Assembly (NCBI GenBank): GCA_000432775.1
Contig: HF990413.1
Coordinates: forward strand, 1 to 50,920
DNA from: Alistipes sp. CAG:831
Lineage (GTDB): Bacteria; Bacteroidota; Bacteroidia; Bacteroidales; UBA932
DNA: 50,920 nt
Reading direction: 5' to 3'
In this document: positions 7,193 to 15,165 of the stretch, one piece after another
How the letters are laid out: each line of letters begins with the position of its first letter
How positions within the stretch are numbered: position 1 is the stretch's first letter
Program-made: the position numbers and the translations under genes
Notes under the pieces: model-generated
What the model was told of the DNA's origin: nothing
Seen by the model: the letters and a program-made list of their open reading frames with translations, nothing else
Database searches by the model: none

Positions 7193-7546
7193 ATGTACAT
7201 CGAAGTAATAAAATCCAAGATTCACCGGGTGACTGTGACCCGTGCCAATCTCGATTACATCGGCAGCATCACGGTGGACCGTGCCCTGATGGAGGCCGCC
7301 GGCCTGTTCGAGGGGGAGAAGGTTTCCGTGGTCAATGTGTCCAACGGCAACCGGGTGGAGACATATGTTATTCCGGGGGAGAAGGGCAGCGGCAGCATCG
7401 AGCTCAACGGCGCTGCGGCCCATCTGTTCTCGGCCGGGGATATTGTCATCATCATGTCGTATGCCATAGTTACTCCGGAGGAGGCAGGGACATTCCGCCC
7501 GAAGGTGGTGTTCCCGGATACCCGGACCAATAAGCTGGTGATGTAG
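7193..7546 (+). CDS. panD: Aspartate 1-decarboxylase
   Basis: The 117-residue proenzyme makes beta-alanine from L-aspartate. It begins MYIEVIKSKIHRVTVTRANL and has the self-cleavage site YIGSIT, in which Gly-Ser is split to give the pyruvoyl cofactor on the former Ser25. NGNRVETYVI and SYAIVTPEE are also typical. It starts one base after the panC stop. Length and processing site are normal, so the enzyme should be active. Confidence 0.95.
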   Translation: MYIEVIKSKIHRVTVTRANLDYIGSITVDRALMEAAGLFEGEKVSVVNVSNGNRVETYVIPGEKGSGSIELNGAAAHLFSAGDIVIIMSYAIVTPEEAGTFRPKVVFPDTRTNKLVM

Positions 7547-8560
7547 ATGCCTGTGGGAAAGCGTATAAAGAAGGCGGTACAATGGGTGGTCATGCTGCTG
7601 CTGGCCGCCGTGCTGCTGTATTTCGCTTTCCGTGGAGTGAAGTGGGCGGATTTCATGGACGGCATCCGCAGCTGTGACTTCAGGTGGATTCTGGTGTCGA
7701 TGGCTGCCAGCATTCTGGCCTTTGTTGTCAGGGGGCTGCGCTGGAGGCAGGTGATGCTTCCGCTCAATCCTTCCATTACCGTGCGGGAGGCCTATGACGG
7801 GGTGACGGTGGCCTACCTGACCAATTTCGCTCTGCCCAGGGCCGGAGAACTTGCCCGCTGCGGGGTCATTTCAGCCACCGGCAAGGCCTCGTTCGAGTCG
7901 GTGCTGGGTACGGTGGTGCTGGAGAGAAGCTGGGATATGGTGACATACCTTATTATATTGTTCCTCGTTCTGCTTGCCGGTGAAAGCTCGTTCGGCCGTT
8001 TCGTCTCGGATGAGGTGTGGCGGCCCGCCGTGGACTCGATGTCCTTCGATGTCCTGTGGCTGATAGGCGGAGCGGCTGCGCTCTGCGTCGGGGCCTGTAT
8101 TCTGGTCTTCTGCTACAGGAGGCGCCTGAGCCGCTACAGATTCTTCGAAAAGCTGTTCTCACTGGCCAGAGGCCTTATCGGGGGACTTACCGCCGGACTG
8201 AAGATGAAGGGCAAATGGAAGTTCCTGCTCTACACCCTTCTCCTATGGGTATGTTACTGGGCAATGAGCTATTCGACCATTCTGGCCTTTCCTCAGGTGG
8301 CTGGCCTCAACTGGGCCGATGCCCTTTTCCTGATGGTGGTGGGCAGTCTAGGATGGATAGTCCCGGTGCAGGGTGGGATAGGAGCCTACCATTTCATATT
8401 GTCCCTTGCGATGGCTTCCATCTACTCCATACCCCAGACTTCGGGCGTGATTTTTGCTACTATCTCCCATGAGAGCCAGGCCCTGACTATGCTCCTGTGC
8501 GGTGCGGTCTCCCTCGGCTCCATATATCTCAAAAAACGTAAAACTGAAAAAAAGGCATGA
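7547..8560 (+). CDS. Flippase-like membrane protein (LPG synthase transmembrane domain family)
   Basis: This 337-residue integral membrane protein has about eight hydrophobic segments and a short basic N-terminus (MPVGKRIKKAVQW). It matches the UPF0104/lysylphosphatidylglycerol synthase TM-region family (Pfam LPG_synthase_TM): FAFRG-like strand after the first helix, VRGLRWRQVMLPL, FALPRAGELARCGVIS with the conserved Arg-Gly-Glu, TVVLERSWD, and GGIGAYHF near the end. It lacks the catalytic aminoacyl-transfer domain of MprF, so a lipid flippase role is likely but the lipid is unknown. It starts directly after the panD stop and overlaps the next gene by 4 bases. Confidence 0.88.
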   Translation: MPVGKRIKKAVQWVVMLLLAAVLLYFAFRGVKWADFMDGIRSCDFRWILVSMAASILAFVVRGLRWRQVMLPLNPSITVREAYDGVTVAYLTNFALPRAGELARCGVISATGKASFESVLGTVVLERSWDMVTYLIILFLVLLAGESSFGRFVSDEVWRPAVDSMSFDVLWLIGGAAALCVGACILVFCYRRRLSRYRFFEKLFSLARGLIGGLTAGLKMKGKWKFLLYTLLLWVCYWAMSYSTILAFPQVAGLNWADALFLMVVGSLGWIVPVQGGIGAYHFILSLAMASIYSIPQTSGVIFATISHESQALTMLLCGAVSLGSIYLKKRKTEKKA

Positions 8561-9210
8561 TTATGAGACGTCTTCTTCCCGCCTTTGCGGTTATGACACT
8601 GATGCTTTCAGCTTCTTTGACCTCCTATGCCCAGAAGAATCTGGTGAGGGACGTGGATTATTTTCCCCGCAGCGAGGTATATCTCCAGTACGGCACACCG
8701 TCACTGATGGAGCTGACGACGATTCTGTCTCCCGATTTCCATAGCGAGCTCACCAACGGAGAGGCCCGCAACCAGAAGTTCTCCGGTATTGCCGGGGTAG
8801 GCTACAACTTCTTTGTGCATCCCAGAGTATCCATAGGCCTGGATTTCGGCTACGGCTACGGCAGTGCCGACATGTATATGGGAGAGAACTCGGAGACCGG
8901 TCCTGCCGGCGAACCGAAGTATGTGTGCAGGGCCACGGTGATGAGCTATTCCGGTCATCTGTCGGGAGCTTTCACCTATTGGCAGCAGGGCCCGATGGAA
9001 TGTTCCGGAGCACTTTATATAGGTGTCAGCTATATGGACGAATCGGTGGTCAATGCCGAGTCGGACGAGCTTGTCCCCAATGACCATCTCAATTTCTCCT
9101 TCCACATCACCGCCGTCAAGTTCCGTTACGGGGACATGGTGGGAGGATTCGCGGAGCTGGGCTTCGGTTACCGCGGTCTTCTGAATGTGGGCCTGTCCAT
9201 AAAGATCTGA
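8557..9210 (+). CDS. Outer-membrane beta-barrel-like protein
   Basis: The 217-residue product has a Sec signal peptide (MRRLLPAFAVMTLMLSASL then SYAQK, with cleavage likely after SYA or AQ). The mature chain alternates aromatic and polar residues and ends in GFGYRGLLNVGLSIKI, like the last strands of an eight-stranded barrel. GVGYNFFVHPRVSIGLDF is a typical barrel strand pair. No specific family is assigned. It overlaps the flippase-like gene by four bases (ATGA), so it is co-translated; ATG 8563 is an alternative start. It ends the panC-panD cluster. Confidence 0.75.
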   Translation: MIMRRLLPAFAVMTLMLSASLTSYAQKNLVRDVDYFPRSEVYLQYGTPSLMELTTILSPDFHSELTNGEARNQKFSGIAGVGYNFFVHPRVSIGLDFGYGYGSADMYMGENSETGPAGEPKYVCRATVMSYSGHLSGAFTYWQQGPMECSGALYIGVSYMDESVVNAESDELVPNDHLNFSFHITAVKFRYGDMVGGFAELGFGYRGLLNVGLSIKI

Positions 9211-9291
9211 CAGACCCTAAAGAATAAGAAAAAAAATAAGATGCTTCAGATTTTCAAAAATGACGCATGTTATTTTTTGAAGATTCCTAAG

Positions 9292-9906
9292 TTACCTGAA
9301 AAGTCCGAACAGCCTGGCGTCTATCTGGTCGCAGACCTGACTGAAATCCTCCTTGCGGTCCTCGAAACGGCAGGTATCCACGTCGATGATGAGCAGTTCT
9401 CCCTTGTACTCGGAAATCCACTGCTCGTAGCGGTCGTTGAGGCCCTTGAGGTAGTCGATGCGGATGCTGTTCTCGTAGTCGCGTCCCCTTTTCTGGATCT
9501 GCTCCACCAGGTTGGGTATAGAGGAACGGAGGTAGACCAGAAGGTCGGGATAGCCCACCATCCTCTGCATCAGCTCGAAGAGGGAGGTGTAGTTGTCGAA
9601 GTCGCGGGAGTCCATCAGCCCCATGTCGTGCAGGTTCGGCGCGAATATCATCGCGTCCTCGTAGATGGTGCGGTCCTGAATCACGTTCTTCCCCGAGTTC
9701 TGGAACTCCACGATGTCCTTGAGCCTCTTGTTGAGGAAGTACACCTGGAGGTTGAATGACCATCTCCGCATGTCGTTGTAGAAATCCACCAGATAGGGAT
9801 TGAATTCCACTGACTCGAAGTGGGGCTCCCATCCGTAATGCTTGGCCAGCAGACCTGTCAGGGTGGTCTTGCCGCTGCCTATGTTTCCTGCTACCGCTAT
9901 GTGCAT
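9292..9906 (-). CDS. Deoxynucleoside kinase
   Basis: The 204-residue protein belongs to the dNK/dGK-dCK family. The P-loop is MHIAVAGNIGSGKTTLTGLL. ESVEFNPYLVDFYNDM and DRTIYEDAMIFA (the DRS-like motif with the catalytic region) are diagnostic, and the lid-type segment is KRGRDYENSI. It phosphorylates deoxynucleosides in salvage; specificity (dA/dG or dC) cannot be read confidently. It is monocistronic on the minus strand, converging with the outer-membrane protein gene. Confidence 0.9.
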   Translation of the reverse strand: MHIAVAGNIGSGKTTLTGLLAKHYGWEPHFESVEFNPYLVDFYNDMRRWSFNLQVYFLNKRLKDIVEFQNSGKNVIQDRTIYEDAMIFAPNLHDMGLMDSRDFDNYTSLFELMQRMVGYPDLLVYLRSSIPNLVEQIQKRGRDYENSIRIDYLKGLNDRYEQWISEYKGELLIIDVDTCRFEDRKEDFSQVCDQIDARLFGLFR

Positions 9907-9929
9907 ATCTTCTTGACTTAATCTTTGTG

Positions 9930-9937
9930 CAAAAGTA
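9930..9937 (-). promoter_or_regulatory. -7 box of deoxynucleoside kinase gene
   Basis: On the minus strand TACTTTTG lies 23 bases before the ATG and fits TAnnTTTG. Confidence 0.6.
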
Positions 9938-9943
9938 AGGAAA

Positions 9944-11512
9944 TTATTGTGAGATTTTCCAGTCGGAGATGTTGTGTGTCTCCATGTCGAAGTTGACGGC
10001 TACCTTGACTACTGGTAGTCCGCACAGGGCGAAACGCTCGGGGTACTGCTTCATGTCAATCTGCTGCATTGCGGTCTCAGCAGTTTTGTCGAGCTTGACC
10101 TCCACCACGTAAAGCGTTGTGGCCGTGCGCAGGACCATGTCCACCCTTCCGCGCGGGGTGCGCACCTCCACGTCCACGTAGTAACCGAGCAGGGAAAAGA
10201 TGATGTAGAGAACCTGCTGCCAGTGACCCTCGTAATCCGTGTTGTCTGTGTAGGGAACGGTGCCGAGGAAGGTCTGCATGGCAGTGAGTGTTCCGTCCAT
10301 GTCGTCTTCAAGGAGGCATTCCGCCATGGTTATGAGGGCGGAGGATGCGGATAGGGTGTCAGGAGTTACGAAATAAGGTATCAGCGATCGGAACAGGCCT
10401 ATGCGTACCTCCTGGTTGGGTATTCCCAAAGTATAGGATTCGATGGCCGGGCTGCCCTTCTTGATGGTGTAGTATCCGCTCTGGTAAAGCAGGGGGATGA
10501 TGCTGGACAACCGTTCTGTAGGGGTGTCGAATTCATCTTTGCCGGCCTTGCATGTCTCTCCCAGCTGGATGGGTGTCATGCGGAACTTACGTATCATCTC
10601 TATGAGGTATGTGGGCGTACCGCTTCCGAACCAGTAAGACCCGATTTTCCTGTCAGCGAAGGCACAGACCAGGCTGAACGGGTTGTAGATGTCCGGCGAG
10701 GGCCAGGTGAAGTGGTATCCGTCGTAGTAGCTTTTCAGCTTCTCCAGCAGCTGTTCCCGGCTCAGGGCCATCTCTCCTGCGACCATGTCTATGTCCGCGC
10801 TCATCTGCGTGAGCATCTCTTCCTCGGAGATACCGCAGACGGCGGCGTATGAGGCATCCATGCTGATGTTCCGGATGTTGTTGAGCTCGCTGAAAATGCT
10901 CATCTGGGAGAATTTGGTGATACCGGTCATGAATACGAACTTGAGGTACTGGTCGCAGGCTTTCAGGGGACTGTAGAAGTTGCGCATGACGTTGCGCAGC
11001 ACCGGAAGAGTTTTTTCTTCGTGCATGACATCCAGCAAAGGAGCATCATATTCGTCGATCAGAATAACTGTCCTCATGCCGGTCTTCATGAAGGCTCTCT
11101 GGATAATGCCTGCAAGTCTGTCGTTAAGTCCTTTTTCCGCCTCTACTTTCCCGTAGATATTTTCGTAACCGAGCAACTGCAGATTGAGCATGGATTCCAA
11201 CTGCTCTCTTTCCATGTGCTTTGCCATGCTCATGTCGAAGTGCAGCACCGGATACTCCGCCCATTCCTTCTCCAGTCTGTCGATGGCGAGTCCCTGGAAC
11301 AGCTCCTTCCTGCCCTGAAAATAGTATTTCAGCGTGGATACCAGCAGCGACTTGCCGAACCGTCTGGGCCTGCTGAGGAAGATGAACTTGGCATCGGAGT
11401 GCGTCATCCTGTAGACATACTCCGTCTTGTCTACATAGAGGAAGTTGCCCGCCGTCCTTATCTCGGCGAAGTCCTGCCGTCCTACCGGGAAAAGTCTCTG
11501 CTGTGTGTCCAT
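9944..11512 (-). CDS. AAA-ATPase-like protein with C-terminal PD-(D/E)XK nuclease domain
   Basis: This 522-residue protein belongs to a family present in many copies in Bacteroidales (Pfam AAA-ATPase_like plus PDDEXK_9, formerly DUF1703). The N-terminus has FPVGRQDFAEIRTAGNFLYV; the Walker A-like loop is SRPRRFGKSLLVSTL and the Walker B-like segment is VILIDEYDAPLLD. The C-terminal nuclease-like part has VRTPRGRVDMVL and LYVVEVKLDK, giving the D...ExK catalytic pattern. The start is ATG 11510-11512, since MDTQQRLFPVGR is the usual beginning; an in-frame ATG at 11542 adds ten residues. Its cellular role is unknown. Confidence 0.88.
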   Translation of the reverse strand: MDTQQRLFPVGRQDFAEIRTAGNFLYVDKTEYVYRMTHSDAKFIFLSRPRRFGKSLLVSTLKYYFQGRKELFQGLAIDRLEKEWAEYPVLHFDMSMAKHMEREQLESMLNLQLLGYENIYGKVEAEKGLNDRLAGIIQRAFMKTGMRTVILIDEYDAPLLDVMHEEKTLPVLRNVMRNFYSPLKACDQYLKFVFMTGITKFSQMSIFSELNNIRNISMDASYAAVCGISEEEMLTQMSADIDMVAGEMALSREQLLEKLKSYYDGYHFTWPSPDIYNPFSLVCAFADRKIGSYWFGSGTPTYLIEMIRKFRMTPIQLGETCKAGKDEFDTPTERLSSIIPLLYQSGYYTIKKGSPAIESYTLGIPNQEVRIGLFRSLIPYFVTPDTLSASSALITMAECLLEDDMDGTLTAMQTFLGTVPYTDNTDYEGHWQQVLYIIFSLLGYYVDVEVRTPRGRVDMVLRTATTLYVVEVKLDKTAETAMQQIDMKQYPERFALCGLPVVKVAVNFDMETHNISDWKISQ

Positions 11513-11578
11513 GGTTGTACGTATTTTCGTTTCCGACTCCAAATTTAGTTAAATTATCCGGGATTCGGTAATTCTTGT

Positions 11579-11586
11579 TATTTTTG
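11579..11586 (+). promoter_or_regulatory. -7 box abutting the MBL hydrolase start codon
   Basis: TATTTTTG fits TAnnTTTG and ends only four bases before the ATG at 11591, implying a transcript with almost no 5' leader. Confidence 0.5.
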
Positions 11587-11590
11587 CTAC

Positions 11591-12292
11591 ATGATTCAGA
11601 CATTCTATTTCAACGACCTGCGCACCTGCTGCTACGTGCTCTACGATGAGGCGGGCGAGTGCGCGATAATCGATCCGGGCTGCATCAAGCAGTCGGAGAA
11701 GGACAGACTGGTGAAATTCATAGAGGAGAAGCATCTCCATCCCAGGATGATACTGCAGACCCACGGCCATTTCGACCATGTGATGGGCAATGCCTTCGTG
11801 GCCTCGAAATGGAATATCCCCACATATCTGGCGGCGGCCGACATCCCCCAGCTCAGGCGTGCCAGCTCCTACGGCAGCTATTTCGGCTATGAGTTCGAGC
11901 AGCCTTCGGAGGACAATATCCGCGACATGAAGGACGGGGACATCATCAGCGTGGGTACCATACGGCTCAAAGTTCTGGCCTCTCCCGGACATACAGCCGG
12001 AGGGGTGCTGCTCTATGACGAGCAGGGAGGCTATGTCTTTACCGGAGACACCCTCTTCTGCGGCAGCATCGGACGTACTGACCTGCCGGCCGGGGATTTC
12101 GACCGGCTGAGCGAGAGTATACGCACCAAGATTCTCCCCCTTCCTGCGGATACTGTGGTCTATCCCGGCCACGGCCCCGCGACCGACATAGGACGGGAAA
12201 AGATGACCAATCCCTTCCTGGAGGACATCATCGCCAGGGAGATAGACCGCCAGCAGGGTGACGGGCAGGCGGAACCCGGGCTGAACGCATGA
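11591..12292 (+). CDS. MBL-fold metallo-hydrolase (glyoxalase II-like)
   Basis: The 233-residue metallo-beta-lactamase-fold hydrolase has the dinuclear zinc motif THGHFDH (His58, His60, Asp62, His63), followed by SPGHTAGG, FTGDTLFCGSIGRTDL and YPGHGPAT, which supply the remaining ligands. This is the pattern of the glyoxalase II-like thioesterase branch. The exact substrate is not evident. It lies 7 bases upstream of uvrA and is probably co-transcribed with it and the following nucleoside kinase. Confidence 0.88.
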   Translation: MIQTFYFNDLRTCCYVLYDEAGECAIIDPGCIKQSEKDRLVKFIEEKHLHPRMILQTHGHFDHVMGNAFVASKWNIPTYLAAADIPQLRRASSYGSYFGYEFEQPSEDNIRDMKDGDIISVGTIRLKVLASPGHTAGGVLLYDEQGGYVFTGDTLFCGSIGRTDLPAGDFDRLSESIRTKILPLPADTVVYPGHGPATDIGREKMTNPFLEDIIAREIDRQQGDGQAEPGLNA

Positions 12293-12299
12293 CGTCAGG

Positions 12300-15155
12300 A
12301 TGCAGGAAAACGAGTACATAGACATCAGCAAGGCTTCGGTCCACAATCTCAGGGACATCTCCCTGAAGATACCCCGTCATGCCCTGGTGGTGGTCACCGG
12401 CCTGAGCGGCAGCGGCAAGTCCTCGCTGGCTTTCGACACGATATATGCGGAGGCCCGCCGCCGCTACATGGACACCCTGTCCGCATACGCCCGGCACTAC
12501 ATCGGCGTGATGGAACGGCCCGAAGTGGAGAGCATAGAGGGGCTCAGCCCTACGATTGCCATCGAGCAGAAGAGCACCAACCGCAACCCCCGCTCGACTG
12601 TCGGCACCATCACCGAGATATCCGACTTCCTCCGTCTCCTCTACGCCAGGGCCTCCACGGCCTATTCGCCGGTGACCGGCAAGCCCATGGTCAAATACAC
12701 CGATTCCGGTATAGTGGACCTGATCATGAAGGAGTACGCCGGCCGCAAGTGCATCATCCTCGCGCCTCTGGTAAAAGGCCGCAAGGGACATTACCGCGAG
12801 CTCTTCGACAGCCTGTTGAAAAAGGGACTGTCCTATGCGCGGGTAGACGGGGAGCTACGGCACTTAGGAGACATGGCCCAGGGAGTGGACCGCTACAAGG
12901 TCCATTTCATAGAGGCGGTCATCGACCGGGTAGTGCCCAAGGAAGAGGACGGCAAGCGCATCCGGGCCTCAGTCCTTTCCGCTCTGGCCCAGGGCAAGGG
13001 CTCGCTGATGATTCTCGACCCGGAGACGGGGGCGGTCCGTCATTTCAGCAAGCATTTTATCTGTCCGGACAGCGGGATATCGTTCCCGGAGCCGGCTCCA
13101 CATACCTTTTCCTTCAATTCCCCTGCGGGAGCCTGCCCCGTGTGCAACGGTCTGGGCACGGTCCGGAAGGTGGATATGGCGAAGATTGTCCCGGATCCCT
13201 CGATTTCCATAGCGGACGGAGGCATCGCTCCTCTCGGAAAGAAGCGGGACAATGCGGTGTTCACCGTTCTGGAGGCGGTGGCCCGGAAATACGGTTTCTC
13301 CCTTTTCGAACCTATCCGGGATATTCCGGAGGAGACCATGAATATCATTCTCAACGGCTCGGAGGACCTTATCCGGGTGGATACCAGAGGGGGACTCTCC
13401 GAGATGGTCACCTTCCCGGGGCTGCTGTCGCGGTTCGAAGGGGACGGTGACGATGAGGAAGATGACACGGCCGGCAGGTATTCGAGCGAGGTGGTCTGTC
13501 CGGAATGTCACGGCAAGCGGCTGCGGAAGGACTCGCTGTGCTTCAGGATAGGCGGGCTGGACATAGCCGAGGTCTCCGACATGGATGTCAGTGTGCTCTA
13601 CGACTGGGTGGGCGGTCTGAAGGACAAGCTGGACCCCCGGGGGCAGGCAGTGGCGGCTGACATCGTCAAGGAACTGAGGGAGCGCATCGGCTTTCTGGTG
13701 GATGTGGGCCTTTCCTACCTTTCCCTGAGCCGCAGCACGATGTCGCTCAGCGGCGGAGAGAGCCAGCGCATCCGTCTGGCCACCCAGATAGGTTCCAAGC
13801 TGGTCAATGTGCTGTACATACTCGACGAGCCCAGCATCGGGCTGCATCAGTCGGACAATATTAAGCTGATCAACTCCCTCAAGCGCCTGCGCGACGAGGG
13901 CAATACGGTCATGGTCGTGGAGCACGACGAGGAGATGATGCGCAGTGCGGACTGGATCGTGGACATAGGTCCGGGAGCGGGCGAGAAGGGGGGAGAGGTG
14001 CTGTTCAGCGGACCGCCTCAGCTCAAGCTGGATCCGGGGTACAGGCTGCCGGCGGGCCTGCCGGTCATCGACAGGGAAAATGAAGGGGGGCTGACATTCG
14101 AATATCTGAAAGGGTCGCGGCAGATAGAGGTGCCGTCGTTCCGCCGCCCGGGCAACGGGAAGTTCATCACTCTCCGCGGGGCTTCCGGGAACAATCTGAA
14201 GGATGTGGACATCAGTCTCCCGCTCGGCTGCATCATCGGCATAAGTGGGGTCAGCGGCAGCGGCAAGTCCTCCCTTATCAACGATACTCTCATGCCGGTA
14301 ATCAGCAACCGGCTCTACCGCTCCAGGTATGCGGTGCTTCCGTACAGGTCCCTGGAAGGCCTGGAGAACATAGACAAGCTCGTGGAGATAGACCAGTCCC
14401 CGGTGGGACGCTCCCCGCGCTCCAACCCGGCGACCTATACCGGTGTCCTCACCTATATCCGGAATCTTTTTGCCGAGACTCCGGACGCGAAGATACGCGG
14501 ATTCAAGTCCAATAAGTTCTCCTTCAACGTCAAGGGAGGCCGGTGCGAGGCCTGCAAGGGCGCCGGAGTGGAGGTCATCGAGATGAATTTCCTACCTTCC
14601 GTGACCGTCACCTGCAAGGAGTGCCACGGCAAGCGCTTCACCCCGGACGTGCTGGCGGTAAAGTATAAGGGCAAGAGTATAAACGATGTCCTGGAGATGA
14701 CCATTTCCCAGGCAGTGGAGTTTTTCGCCCCCGTGCCTTCGATAGCCAGGAAGCTCAAGACCCTCGAGGATGTGGGGCTCGGATATATCCGGCTCGGGCA
14801 GTCCTCCCTGACTCTCAGCGGAGGGGAGAACCAGAGGGTCAAGATAGCGGCCGAACTGGCCCGTCAGGATACGGGACGCACCCTGTACATCCTGGACGAG
14901 CCGACTACCGGCCTGCATTCCGAGGATATCGCCGTGCTGATGAGCGTGCTCCAGCGTCTGGCCGAAGGCGGCAACACAGTGGTGATCATCGAGCACAACC
15001 TCGATGTGCTCAAATCCGTCGACTACCTCTTCGACATGGGCCCTGCAGGAGGCCGGGACGGAGGCCGCATAGTCTCGCAGGGTACTCCCGAGCAGGTCGC
15101 CGCCGATACCTCCTCAGTCACCGGGCCCTACCTCAGACCTCTATTGAAATTGTAA
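12300..15155 (+). CDS. uvrA: Excinuclease ABC subunit UvrA
   Basis: The 951-residue damage-recognition ATPase of nucleotide excision repair consists of two ABC modules. Module 1 has Walker A TGLSGSGKSS (residues 33-42) and signature SLSGGESQRIRLA with ILDEPSIGLH. Module 2 has Walker A SGVSGSGKSS and LSGGENQRVKIA with ILDEPTTGLH. The C-terminal zinc module is intact (GGRCEACKGAG and CKECHGKRF). In the first zinc module one ligand pair reads CPDSG instead of the usual CxxC, while the partner pair CPVC is kept. A third pair, CPECHGKRL, is present. Many Bacteroidetes have two UvrA paralogues; which this is cannot be decided here. It shares a transcript with its neighbours, spacing 7 and 10 bases. 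Confidence 0.93.
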   Translation: MQENEYIDISKASVHNLRDISLKIPRHALVVVTGLSGSGKSSLAFDTIYAEARRRYMDTLSAYARHYIGVMERPEVESIEGLSPTIAIEQKSTNRNPRSTVGTITEISDFLRLLYARASTAYSPVTGKPMVKYTDSGIVDLIMKEYAGRKCIILAPLVKGRKGHYRELFDSLLKKGLSYARVDGELRHLGDMAQGVDRYKVHFIEAVIDRVVPKEEDGKRIRASVLSALAQGKGSLMILDPETGAVRHFSKHFICPDSGISFPEPAPHTFSFNSPAGACPVCNGLGTVRKVDMAKIVPDPSISIADGGIAPLGKKRDNAVFTVLEAVARKYGFSLFEPIRDIPEETMNIILNGSEDLIRVDTRGGLSEMVTFPGLLSRFEGDGDDEEDDTAGRYSSEVVCPECHGKRLRKDSLCFRIGGLDIAEVSDMDVSVLYDWVGGLKDKLDPRGQAVAADIVKELRERIGFLVDVGLSYLSLSRSTMSLSGGESQRIRLATQIGSKLVNVLYILDEPSIGLHQSDNIKLINSLKRLRDEGNTVMVVEHDEEMMRSADWIVDIGPGAGEKGGEVLFSGPPQLKLDPGYRLPAGLPVIDRENEGGLTFEYLKGSRQIEVPSFRRPGNGKFITLRGASGNNLKDVDISLPLGCIIGISGVSGSGKSSLINDTLMPVISNRLYRSRYAVLPYRSLEGLENIDKLVEIDQSPVGRSPRSNPATYTGVLTYIRNLFAETPDAKIRGFKSNKFSFNVKGGRCEACKGAGVEVIEMNFLPSVTVTCKECHGKRFTPDVLAVKYKGKSINDVLEMTISQAVEFFAPVPSIARKLKTLEDVGLGYIRLGQSSLTLSGGENQRVKIAAELARQDTGRTLYILDEPTTGLHSEDIAVLMSVLQRLAEGGNTVVIIEHNLDVLKSVDYLFDMGPAGGRDGGRIVSQGTPEQVAADTSSVTGPYLRPLLKL

Positions 15156-15165
15156 AACGAACCAT

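Noticed and set aside
12969..13925. 318-residue open frame on the minus strand
   Set aside because: It is antisense to uvrA, has no family features and no promoter.
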